Shown here: positions 1 to 6,521 of the stretch, one piece after another
Layout of the letters: each line of letters starts with the position of its first letter
Numbering within the stretch: position 1 is the stretch's first letter
Assembly: GCA_024277405.1 (NCBI GenBank)
Contig: JAJRVI010000177.1
Coordinates: 1 to 11,637, forward strand
Direction of reading: 5' to 3'
Source of the DNA: Fidelibacterota bacterium
GTDB taxonomy: Bacteria > Bipolaricaulota > Bipolaricaulia > Bipolaricaulales > Bipolaricaulaceae
Length of the DNA: 11,637 bases
Position numbers and translations under genes: made by a program
The notes under the pieces: model-generated
Told to the model about the DNA's origin: nothing
Database searches by the model: none
The model's input: the letters and a program-made list of their open reading frames with translations, nothing else

Positions 1-1
1 G

Positions 2-1120
2 CCTATCCCCGCTGGTTCTTTTTTGGAAGACCCCACCACAGCGTGGGATGGTTGGATAGCTGATGATGGTTCAATTGAGATCCTGGTGGAAATCGAGGTT
101 GCTCCTGCCCCAACCGACGGGCGTACTGTTCAAACGGAAATAGTCATTGGGCTATCAGAGCAGGGTCAAGCCTTTACACAAATTTCCCGAGCGCCCACAG
201 TACAGACCATCCGCAACGCAGGCGTGGAAGAGATTGAAGAGCAGAGCACAGCTCCGGCCTCGGGGGTACTGAACCCGGGGGAGATCCTTACCCAGACCAT
301 CGTGGTCCGGGATGACGATGTGAACGGAGAAGTCCCCACGGTTACAGGGATCTGGGTTCGGAACCTCGGCACGGCGGGAGACGCAGAAATTGCCAAGATA
401 ACCGTGAAGGCCGAGGGAGCCGTAGTGGACACCTTCTGGCCCGCAGATTTCGCGGGATTCGCCAGTCCCGGGGGGGTGTGGTTGGGTATCAACCGACCGC
501 TGAGCGGCGATGACGGAAGTCTTACCCTCCAAATTCTGTATCAAATCGATGAGGACATTACCCCAGGCCACACCCTCCAACCCCGCGTGAAGGTTAGAAC
601 AGAGGAGGGGGCGGGGACATACGAGACGCAGACGGTGGATTTCCCGGCGATCGTGGAGCTGCGCGATCCGGGGTTCGAGTATGCCGAGGATATCGCTCAG
701 GACTCGGCCACGGTGTACACGGGCCAGCGGTTCGTGGCCCAGGTGATCCGCCTCGAGGACCGGGATGAGAACGGAGACGGCGTCACCATCAACCCGGTGG
801 TGATCAAGAACCTCGGCACCGCCGAGGCCTCCGACATCGCGAAGGTTGAGGTCCGCAACGCGGCCGGGGACCTCCTGGGTGAGACCACCGACGTCGCCGG
901 GTTCGATACCGGCGGGATCACCATCTCCACCCTCCAGAACAACGCCGTGGCCGATGACGGTTCCATGGAACTCTGGCTCTGGATCACCGTCGCCGCCCCG
1001 GAGGTGGCGGCCGTGGGGCGCACCATCCAGATCGAGACCACCGTGCACCACCTGGAGAACGGCGCAACCTATCAGGCCACCGTGGCCTCCGGCGCCACCT
1101 TCACCATCGAGCTCAACCAC
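2..1120 (+). repeat. Three tandem ~149-codon coding repeats
   Basis: Protein-level tandem repeats of about 147-149 residues, the first cut by the window edge. Anchors recur in order: DDGS codons near 62, 509 and 953, and NLGTA codons at 362 and 809, each followed by an IAKxxV motif. NLGTA is coded by nearly the same bases in both copies (AACCTCGGCAC), while flanking residues have diverged. The unit looks like an adhesin or CARDB-type beta-sandwich module, but I do not recognise a named family with confidence. Confidence 0.7.
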
Positions 1121-2269
1121 CGGCCGGAGGTGGACTTCTCCTGGACGCCCCTGGAGCCCACCTGGGAGGACGAGATCACGTTCACCCCGGACGTGACCGA
1201 TCCCGACGGCGACGCCATCGTGTGGTCGCGGTGGGACTTCGGCGATGGGACCGACCCGATCGTGCGCGACGGGCCGCCCGAGGCCGTGACCCACACCTAC
1301 CCCGACGGCGGGACCTTCACCGTGACCCTCACCGTGCGCGACGCCCGCGGGCTGGAGGGTTCGACCGCGAAGCAGATCGCCGTCCAGGAGCGGCCGAACC
1401 AACCGCCCCAGGCCGACTTTTCCTGGTCGCCGGCCGACCCCGGCGTGGGCCAGGAGATCACGTTCACCCCCCAGGTCACCGACCCCGACGACGACGAGAT
1501 CGTGTGGGCCCGATGGGACTTCGACGACGGGACGGTCCTCGAGATCGAGGCGCCCGCTGACGACCCCACCGCCCCCGTGACGCACCGCTACTGGGCCGCC
1601 GGCACTTATACCGTCACCCTGGTGGTGCGCGACGCCCGGGGCGCGGAGAGCGAGCCCGCCACCCATGACATCGTCGTCATGAACCGGCCTCCCCTCATCA
1701 CCTCCCTCACCTACTCCCCGACCGAGCCGGTGGCCGGCCAGGAGGTGGAGTTCAGCGTCACCGCCCAGGACCCCGACGACGACGCGATCACCGACTGGGA
1801 GTGGGACTTCGACGGCGACGGGAACGGGGACTCCACCGACGCCCCGCCCGTGACCCATACCTACGCCCGCGAGGGCGTGTACACCGTGCGGGTACGCGCC
1901 AGGGACGCCGGGGGGAGCGATCAGTGGAGCGATTGGTACGAGGAGGTCATCTACATCCGCCGCCCCGGCGGCCCCGCGGTCGGGGCGTACGTGGAGAGGA
2001 ATCCGGTCTCCGACCGGGCGACCATCGTGTACTTCCTCCCCGCGGGGACGAGCGAGGCGCGGCTCCTGATCTTCGACCTCATGGGCCGGCTCGTGTTCGA
2101 GACCCAACTCAACCTCGGCGTCAACGCCTACACGTGGGACCTCCGTAGCACGGCGGAGGCCGACGTCCCCAGCGGGCTCTACTTCTTCGTCATCACCGGC
2201 CAGGATGCGGACGGGCGGGCCATTCGCTCCGCGGTGGGGCGGATCCTCGTGGTCCGCCGAGGAGGGTGA
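2..2269 (+). CDS. Secreted repeat protein with three PKD domains and a C-terminal FlgD/Por-like domain (5' partial)
   Basis: The frame is open to the left edge with no stop, so the start lies outside the window; the TTG at 23 is probably not the real start. Numbering from that TTG (748 residues): three diverged ~149-residue repeats fill about 1-360, marked by DDGS at 14, 163 and 311 and NLGTA at 114 and 263. Three PKD (Ig-like) domains follow at about 367-456, 461-553 and 555-647, with the usual WDFGDGT-like and THTY...GTFTVTLTVRD motifs. The last ~95 residues (NPVSDRATIVYFLP, IFDLMGRLVFE, PSGLYFFVI) match the FlgD-Ig/type IX sorting C-terminal domain pattern. Such proteins are exported and displayed or released; the ligand is unknown. 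The next gene, a PorV-type protein, follows directly, suggesting a cargo-shuttle pair. No enzyme domain is visible. The first ~600 bases are clearly less GC-rich than the rest. Confidence 0.85.
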   Translation, partial: PIPAGSFLEDPTTAWDGWIADDGSIEILVEIEVAPAPTDGRTVQTEIVIGLSEQGQAFTQISRAPTVQTIRNAGVEEIEEQSTAPASGVLNPGEILTQTIVVRDDDVNGEVPTVTGIWVRNLGTAGDAEIAKITVKAEGAVVDTFWPADFAGFASPGGVWLGINRPLSGDDGSLTLQILYQIDEDITPGHTLQPRVKVRTEEGAGTYETQTVDFPAIVELRDPGFEYAEDIAQDSATVYTGQRFVAQVIRLEDRDENGDGVTINPVVIKNLGTAEASDIAKVEVRNAAGDLLGETTDVAGFDTGGITISTLQNNAVADDGSMELWLWITVAAPEVAAVGRTIQIETTVHHLENGATYQATVASGATFTIELNHRPEVDFSWTPLEPTWEDEITFTPDVTDPDGDAIVWSRWDFGDGTDPIVRDGPPEAVTHTYPDGGTFTVTLTVRDARGLEGSTAKQIAVQERPNQPPQADFSWSPADPGVGQEITFTPQVTDPDDDEIVWARWDFDDGTVLEIEAPADDPTAPVTHRYWAAGTYTVTLVVRDARGAESEPATHDIVVMNRPPLITSLTYSPTEPVAGQEVEFSVTAQDPDDDAITDWEWDFDGDGNGDSTDAPPVTHTYAREGVYTVRVRARDAGGSDQWSDWYEEVIYIRRPGGPAVGAYVERNPVSDRATIVYFLPAGTSEARLLIFDLMGRLVFETQLNLGVNAYTWDLRSTAEADVPSGLYFFVITGQDADGRAIRSAVGRILVVRRGG
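1121..1963 (+). repeat. Three tandem PKD-domain coding repeats
   Basis: The three PKD domains sit 94-96 residues apart. Copies 1 and 2 share long nucleotide stretches, for example GAGATCACGTTCACCCC at 1172 and again at 1454, so they look like a fairly recent duplication. Copy 3 is more diverged (EVEFSV in place of EITFTP). Confidence 0.8.
2259..2265 (+). promoter_or_regulatory. Ribosome binding site that selects ATG 2272
   Basis: GAGGAGG inside the last codons of the repeat-protein gene, 6 nt before ATG 2272. The GTG at 2266, which overlaps the previous stop, is only one base from the Shine-Dalgarno sequence and is less likely to be the start. Confidence 0.7.
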
Positions 2270-2271
2270 CG

Positions 2272-3135
2272 ATGAGGCATTATTTCCTTGGCCTTTTCCT
2301 GATCGTGATCGGCGGGCTTGCCTCGGCCCAGGGTCTGATAAACCCCTTCGACCTCGAGCCCTCCGCCCGGGCCGCCGGGTACGGGGGGGCCTATTGCGCC
2401 CTGGCTGAGGGGACCGACGCCCTCATCTTCAACCCCGCCGGTCTGAGCTGGGGCCGGGGCATGGCCCTCGACTCCGGCTACCTGGCTCATATGGGGGGCC
2501 TCTCCTCGGTGATCTGGCTCGCCGGCGCGTTCGGGCCCTTCGCCGCGGCGTTCACCGCCCTCTCCGCGGGCGGGATCGAGGACGTCCCCGGGGGGTCCGC
2601 GCTGGGTTTCTCCCACATGGGGGCCGCGGTGGGCGCGGGGATCCCGGGCGATCTCTTCGGGTTCCGCGCCCCGGCCCTCCGCTGGGGGGTGGGGGTCAGC
2701 ATCCGTTACGATCGGGCACAGCTCGCCGATCAGATGGGGTCCGGGCTATCGCTGTCGTTGGGGGCGCTGGGGATCATGCCCCTGGGCCCGTGGGAGCTCC
2801 GGTTCGGGATCGCGGTGGAGGATATCGGGTTCGGGATCACCTTCGCCGACGTCCAGCACCGGGAATCCTGGACGATGGCGATGCGGGCCGGCGTGGCGTT
2901 GGTGACCCCCTTCGCCAAGGTGGCCATGGACTACGCCAGGGGCTTGCGCTTGGGCGTGGGCGTCCGTTTTTCCCCCATGTTCGAGGTGCGCGGCGGGGTG
3001 GCCATGGCCGGGGCCGGGCTCCAGTTCGCCCTCGGCCTGGGCGTCCAGTTCAACGGCTTCACGTTGGACTACGCTCTCCTCACCCACCCGATATTCGCCC
3101 CCTCACACCGCTTCGGCCTGAGCGCGCGCTTCTGA
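2272..3135 (+). CDS. PorV/PorQ (UPF0164)-family outer-membrane protein
   Basis: Predicted 287-residue outer-membrane beta-barrel protein. Residues 1-19 form a signal peptide (MRHYFLGLFLIVIGGLASA, cleavage before Gln20). The mature N-terminus carries the family signature: PSARAAGYGGAY near 30-41 and GTDALIFNPAGLSW near 47-60. Alternating hydrophobic/glycine strands follow, and the chain ends in SARF, a terminal Phe typical of outer-membrane barrels. Known PorV proteins shuttle type IX secretion cargo to the surface in Bacteroidetes; other members of the family are uncharacterised. The start is two bases past the upstream stop with a strong Shine-Dalgarno, so it is co-transcribed and probably translationally coupled with the repeat protein, whose C-terminal domain resembles PorV cargo signals. 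It is somewhat shorter than many PorV homologues. Family assignment is fairly sure; the shuttle role is inference. Confidence 0.75.
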   Translation: MRHYFLGLFLIVIGGLASAQGLINPFDLEPSARAAGYGGAYCALAEGTDALIFNPAGLSWGRGMALDSGYLAHMGGLSSVIWLAGAFGPFAAAFTALSAGGIEDVPGGSALGFSHMGAAVGAGIPGDLFGFRAPALRWGVGVSIRYDRAQLADQMGSGLSLSLGALGIMPLGPWELRFGIAVEDIGFGITFADVQHRESWTMAMRAGVALVTPFAKVAMDYARGLRLGVGVRFSPMFEVRGGVAMAGAGLQFALGLGVQFNGFTLDYALLTHPIFAPSHRFGLSARF

Positions 3136-3152
3136 GCCGGGGCGGATGACCC

Positions 3153-3191
3153 GGGCACGGGCCGCGACGCGGGCCGTCGCGGTCCGTGCCC
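3153..3191 (+). terminator. 17-bp GC-rich hairpin after the PorV-like gene
   Basis: Arms 3153-3169 and 3175-3191 pair over 17 bp with a single G-U (3161 with 3183) around a 5-nt loop. It starts 18 nt after the stop codon and ends 33 nt before the next promoter, where a terminator would be expected. No T-tract follows, so it may act as a non-canonical or Rho-assisted terminator or an mRNA 3'-end stabiliser. Confidence 0.6.
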
Positions 3192-3224
3192 AGCTATCGT
3201 GGCCCTTTCCCGCGGGGATATGGA

Positions 3225-3253
3225 TTGACTTTTTGAAAAGATTTTGCTAAAAT
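3225..3253 (+). promoter_or_regulatory. Sigma-70-type promoter of the sugar operon
   Basis: TTGACT (3225-3230), a 17-nt spacer and TAAAAT (3248-3253), with an extended -10 TGC just before the -10 box. It lies in a sharp AT-rich island in otherwise GC-rich DNA. The expected transcription start, about 7 nt past the -10 box, falls at or next to ATG 3261, so the transcript would have essentially no leader. The genes from the ROK regulator to TreT follow closely and could all be served from here. Confidence 0.8.
3229..3253 (+). promoter_or_regulatory. Candidate operator: two AT-rich dyads over the promoter
   Basis: Two adjacent dyads overlap the promoter: CTTTT-tg-AAAAG (3229-3240) in the spacer and ATTTT-gct-AAAAT (3241-3253) across the -10 box. 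ROK repressors such as NagC, Mlc and XylR bind AT-rich inverted repeats, so autoregulation by the adjacent ROK gene is plausible. AT-rich dyads arise easily by chance in a promoter, hence the modest confidence. Confidence 0.4.
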
Positions 3254-3260
3254 ATTGGTG

Positions 3261-4367
3261 ATGAGTCGGGGGGAGAAAGCCGCCCAGCTCGTGCGCGCCC
3301 TATGGTCCCGCGGGCCCCTCACCCGCCGTGAGATGGAGGAGGTCCTCCACGTTTCCCGTCCCACCCTCGATAAGCTCGTCAAGGAGCTCTTGCGGCGGGG
3401 GCTCATCAGGGAATTCGGGGAGCGCCGCGAGCGGGGAGGTCGTCCCGCCGTCCTCTTCGGACTGAACGAACGCGCCCGGTTCGCCGTGGGCGCCGATCTC
3501 GAGCTCCCCGGACTCTACCTCGTGGTCGCCGACCTCGCCGGGACGATCCACGCCGAGCGGGCCCTCCGCCTCTCGGAGCCCCTGGCCTCCCCCCATGAGG
3601 CCCTCCGGGAGCTGGCGGCCTCGCTCTCCTCGTGGCTCGAGGAGCTCGCGATCTCCCGTGATCTGGTGGGCGGCGTGGGGGTGGGGATGCCGATCTTCTT
3701 CGAGGGGAACGCCGTCACCGTCAAGGGGAAGAACCTCCCCACCTGGATACGGGTCCCCGCCCGAGAGATCCTGGAGGAGGAGCTGGGGGTCCCGGTCACC
3801 GTGGGACACGACGTCCACTTCATGGCCCTGGCCGAGGCGGAGAAGGAGGGGCTTACCGATAGGGTCCTCCTGTATGTGGCCTTCCGCTCGGGGATCCGGG
3901 GGGACGTGCGCATGGGAGCGTGCCTCCTCATCCGTGGACAACTCTATCGGGGGGCCCACGGGAACGGCGGCACCCTGCACGGGGCGTTCGTCGACCCCGA
4001 GGAGATCGAGGGCGTGTCCCCCGCGGAGGCCGCCGCCGCCATCGCGGACAAGCTCTCCCCCCACATCGTCCAGGCCATCGCGCTCCTCGACCCCGACGTG
4101 GTGGTCCTCAACACCCAGGAGCTAGGGGAGCTGGGCGTCCCCGTGGAGGAGGCGGTGCGGGCCCGGGTCGAGGGGGCCCTGAAGGGCGAGCCCATCGGTC
4201 CGGTGGAGCTGCGGCGGGCCCGGGTCACCAAGGTCCCCGGCGCCCTGGGGGCCGCCATGGCGGTGGTGCGGGAGCTCTTCGACCACCCGGAACATCTCCT
4301 CGCGGGGGAGGTGATAGCTGGCGGGAAGTCTTCCTTAACGCTCGCGAGGGCAACGAAAGAACGATAA
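3261..4367 (+). CDS. ROK-family transcriptional regulator
   Basis: About 368 residues. Residues ~3-55 form a winged helix-turn-helix (LTRREMEEVLHVSRPTLDKL) with a GGRPAVLF wing, and the rest is a ROK (repressor, ORF, kinase) sugar-binding domain. The Asp equivalent to the sugar-kinase catalytic base appears kept (VTVGHDVHFMALAE, near residue 184). The ROK zinc motif (CxCGxxGCxE) is absent: the protein has a single Cys, in MGACLL, and the usual GEIGH site reads GGTLHG. This points to a dedicated regulator with no kinase activity. TTG 3255 and GTG 3258 are also in frame, but the -10 box ends at 3253, so ATG 3261 at the expected transcription start is preferred. The next Met lies inside the HTH. 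The sugar-binding-protein gene starts 18 nt downstream, so this is probably the local sugar sensor. Confidence 0.85.
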   Translation: MSRGEKAAQLVRALWSRGPLTRREMEEVLHVSRPTLDKLVKELLRRGLIREFGERRERGGRPAVLFGLNERARFAVGADLELPGLYLVVADLAGTIHAERALRLSEPLASPHEALRELAASLSSWLEELAISRDLVGGVGVGMPIFFEGNAVTVKGKNLPTWIRVPAREILEEELGVPVTVGHDVHFMALAEAEKEGLTDRVLLYVAFRSGIRGDVRMGACLLIRGQLYRGAHGNGGTLHGAFVDPEEIEGVSPAEAAAAIADKLSPHIVQAIALLDPDVVVLNTQELGELGVPVEEAVRARVEGALKGEPIGPVELRRARVTKVPGALGAAMAVVRELFDHPEHLLAGEVIAGGKSSLTLARATKER

Positions 4368-4370
4368 ACA

Positions 4371-4377
4371 AAGGAGG
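4371..4377 (+). promoter_or_regulatory. Strong ribosome binding site of the sugar-binding-protein gene
   Basis: AAGGAGG 8 nt before ATG 4386, inside a stretch (AAGGAGGGATCACC) close to a full complement of the 16S rRNA 3' end. It is the strongest such site in the window, consistent with high expression of the binding protein. Confidence 0.8.
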
Positions 4378-4385
4378 GATCACCC

Positions 4386-5558
4386 ATGCGTAGTTGGTGG
4401 CGTGTATTGGGCATCTTGTTGGGAGTTTCGGTGCTGTTCGTCGGGGCGTGGGCGGAAAAGCTCGTCGTGATCGGGCCTTGGTCCGGAGCCGAGGCGGATC
4501 CCTTCATCGCCGTACTCGATGCGTTTAAGGCGAAGACGGGTATCGACTATGAGTACCGGACGATGCGCGCCGAGGACCTGAGCAAGGTCCTCCCGGCCCA
4601 GTTCGGGGCTGGAATGGCTCCCGGCGACGTGATCTTCATGTGGGGCTGGTGGATCGCGAAGTTCGCCGATCACATGGCCGACCTCACCGACGTGATCGCT
4701 GACGTCCCCTTCGCCTATGTCAGCCCCCTGGTGGTGAACGGGCGGACGGTGGGTGTCCCATACGTGGTCTTCGTGAAACCTGGGTTCTGGTATCGGAAGT
4801 CCTTCTTCGCGGAGTACAACCTGAAGCCGCCCACCTCTTGGCCCGATTTCATCTCGTTGCTGAAGCGGATCAAGGCGATCCCCGGGGTCGAGGACGCCGC
4901 TGCCTCCGGCGACGGGGTGGGGTGGCCGCTCTCCGACACCACCGAGCACTTCATCCTGGCGTACGGCGGCGTCAACACCTTCCTCGGCCTCATCGACGGA
5001 ACGGTCAAATGGGAATCCCCCGAGGTCCGCGCCGTGTTCGAGGACTACCTCGTCCCTTACCTGGATTACGCCTCCGAGCCCATCGAATGGACCAGCGCCC
5101 TCGACCTTTGGTGGGAGGGTAAGTACGGGATCTACTTCATGGGCAACTGGATCACGGGGATGGTAGATGATCCGTCCGACCTGGGCGTCTTCGCCCTCCC
5201 CGGCGCCAAGGCGGTGACCGGGGGCCCCGATATCTTCTTCGTGCCCAAGTACTCCAAGCGCCTCGAAGACGCGAAGAAGCTCGCCGCCTTCCTCATGAGC
5301 AAGGAGGGCCAGGAGCTGCGGGCCGCCGGCGGTGGGAAGCTCGTGGTGCGCGCCGACGTCTCGCCCACGGCCTATCCTCCCGCCGAGCGGGCGTTGATGA
5401 AGGCCCTGGAGGGCTTCTCCCTCGTCCCCGATATGGACGACACCATCGGCGGCGAGTGGCAGGCGGCCTTCTGGGACCAGCTCAAGCTCCTGTGGGTGAA
5501 GCCCGGGGCCCTGGACGATGTGCTCCGCGTCCTCGATGAGAAGTTCCCCAAGGGCTGA
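4386..5558 (+). CDS. Sugar ABC transporter substrate-binding protein (CUT1 type)
   Basis: 390-residue extracytoplasmic binding protein of the family-1 solute-binding group (MalE-like). Residues 1-23 are a signal peptide ending AWA before Glu24. There is no lipobox cysteine, so it is probably a free periplasmic protein rather than a lipoprotein. Typical features follow: DPFIAVLDAFKAKTGI, APGDVIFMWGWW, PYVVFVKPGFWYRKSFFAEYNL and LAAFLMSKEGQELRAAGGG. Many Trp and Tyr residues, as in sugar-stacking pockets. Its substrate cannot be read from the sequence; the TreT gene in the operon suggests trehalose, maltose or a related disaccharide. It lies 18 nt after the ROK gene, and an intrinsic terminator begins 12 nt past its stop, which would raise its transcript level above that of the permeases. 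Confidence 0.9.
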   Translation: MRSWWRVLGILLGVSVLFVGAWAEKLVVIGPWSGAEADPFIAVLDAFKAKTGIDYEYRTMRAEDLSKVLPAQFGAGMAPGDVIFMWGWWIAKFADHMADLTDVIADVPFAYVSPLVVNGRTVGVPYVVFVKPGFWYRKSFFAEYNLKPPTSWPDFISLLKRIKAIPGVEDAAASGDGVGWPLSDTTEHFILAYGGVNTFLGLIDGTVKWESPEVRAVFEDYLVPYLDYASEPIEWTSALDLWWEGKYGIYFMGNWITGMVDDPSDLGVFALPGAKAVTGGPDIFFVPKYSKRLEDAKKLAAFLMSKEGQELRAAGGGKLVVRADVSPTAYPPAERALMKALEGFSLVPDMDDTIGGEWQAAFWDQLKLLWVKPGALDDVLRVLDEKFPKG

Positions 5559-6519
5559 ACCGAAGGGCACGAGGGAGGGGAAGTCCCGGAAGGGGCTTCC
5601 CCTCCTTTTTTGGCGGCTACCCCGCCGGGGCCGGAGGGAGGAGTGGCTCGCCGCCCTCGGGTTCCTCTTCCTCGGCCTGGTGCTGATACGGTTCTTCGTC
5701 ATCTGGCCCTCCATCCGGACCCTGTGGTTCAGTCTGTTCGACGCCAAGGGCTTCGCCGGTCCGTCCAATTTCGTCGCGCTCTTCCGGGACCGGGAGATCC
5801 TCGATTTCTCGCGCTTCCTGCGGCGGGAGCCCCCCTGGGGGGCCCTGTTCCACAATTTGGTCTGGATCTTCGTCCACCTCCCGTTCACCGTGGGGCTCGG
5901 GCTGATCCTGGCCGTGGTCTTCTCCAAGATCAAAAGCTGGTGGGTAGGGATCGCACGGGGCGCCATCTATCTGGGGATCGTCACTCCCCTGATCGTAGGA
6001 GGGGTGATCATCCGGTTCCTCTTCGATAAGCATGCGGGCATGGTTCCCCAGATCCTCGGGGCCCTGGGGGCCCCGATACCCTGGTCCGCAGGATGGGTGG
6101 CGTACCCGGAGACCGCCCTCCTGGCGCTGGTCATCGGGTCTATCTGGCTGTGGACCGGCTTCAGCATGGTATTGCACTCCGCTGGGCTCTCCACCATCGA
6201 TCGGGAGCTATACGAGGCGGCGCAGATCGACGGGGCGTCGGAGCTGGCACAGTTCCGCTACATCACCCTGCCGCTCCTGCGGCCGGTGACCCTGGTGGTG
6301 GCGGCGATGACCTTCCTGTGGGAGCTCAAGATCTTCGACATCGTGTACGTGGCCACCATGGGCGGGCCCGGGGGGGCATCCAACGTCCTGGCGTTGGAGA
6401 TGTACTTCGCCGCGTTCCGGGAGCTGGATCCCTATCGGGCCTCCGCCATCGCCACCCTCATCACGTTGTTCAGCCTCCCGGTAGGGTATTGGTTCGCCCG
6501 GCGGCGGCTCAGGAGGTAG
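5536..6519 (+). CDS. Sugar ABC transporter permease, MalF type
   Basis: 327-residue inner-membrane permease from ATG 5536. Six hydrophobic segments at about 38-58, 105-128, 142-163, 193-215, 251-273 and 303-320. The EAA loop that docks the ATPase is at 226-250 (YEAAQIDGASELAQF...LPLLRP). It pairs with the next permease and the upstream binding protein. The start is awkward: ATG 5518 and ATG 5536 both lie inside the binding-protein gene (41- and 23-bp overlaps), neither has a clear Shine-Dalgarno, and no ATG, GTG or TTG follows in frame until GTG 5680, already inside the first membrane helix. The N-terminal ~25 codons therefore run through the intrinsic terminator at 5571-5611. Translational coupling to the binding-protein gene is likely. 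Family certain, start uncertain. Confidence 0.9.
   Translation: MRSSPRAEPKGTREGKSRKGLPLLFWRLPRRGRREEWLAALGFLFLGLVLIRFFVIWPSIRTLWFSLFDAKGFAGPSNFVALFRDREILDFSRFLRREPPWGALFHNLVWIFVHLPFTVGLGLILAVVFSKIKSWWVGIARGAIYLGIVTPLIVGGVIIRFLFDKHAGMVPQILGALGAPIPWSAGWVAYPETALLALVIGSIWLWTGFSMVLHSAGLSTIDRELYEAAQIDGASELAQFRYITLPLLRPVTLVVAAMTFLWELKIFDIVYVATMGGPGGASNVLALEMYFAAFRELDPYRASAIATLITLFSLPVGYWFARRRLRR
5571..5611 (+). terminator. Intrinsic terminator after the binding-protein gene, within the permease 5' coding region
   Basis: GGAGGGGAAG (5574-5583) pairs perfectly with CTTCCCCTCC (5596-5605). The stem continues inward for four more pairs (5584-5587 with 5592-5595, one of them G-U) to a GGAA tetraloop. 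Six T residues (5606-5611) follow at once, and G5571-G5573 can pair with the first of them. This is a textbook Rho-independent terminator, 12 nt after the binding-protein stop. Such partial terminators are known between binding-protein and permease genes and lower permease expression. Here it also lies in the only apparent permease reading frame. Confidence 0.85.
6511..6516 (+). promoter_or_regulatory. Ribosome binding site that selects GTG 6522
   Basis: AGGAGG in the last codons of the MalF-type gene, 5 nt before GTG 6522. The adjacent GTG at 6519 would leave only 2 nt, so 6522 is the better start. The frame is open far upstream but that part has no permease-like sequence. Confidence 0.7.
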
Positions 6520-6521
6520 TG

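Noticed and set aside
155..2107. 650-codon open frame on the minus strand
   Set aside because: It is the antisense shadow of the PKD repeat gene in GC-rich DNA; the protein is low-complexity (Gly, His, Arg, Val, Asp) with no recognisable domain or start signal.
4380..5966. 528-codon open frame on the minus strand
   Set aside because: It runs antisense to the binding-protein and permease genes, which have clear domains and ribosome binding sites.
6093..6521. N-terminal extension of the MalG-type permease
   Set aside because: The frame stays open through the preceding permease gene but encodes no membrane-protein sequence; AGGAGG at 6511-6516 and GTG 6522 give a normal-length MalG.
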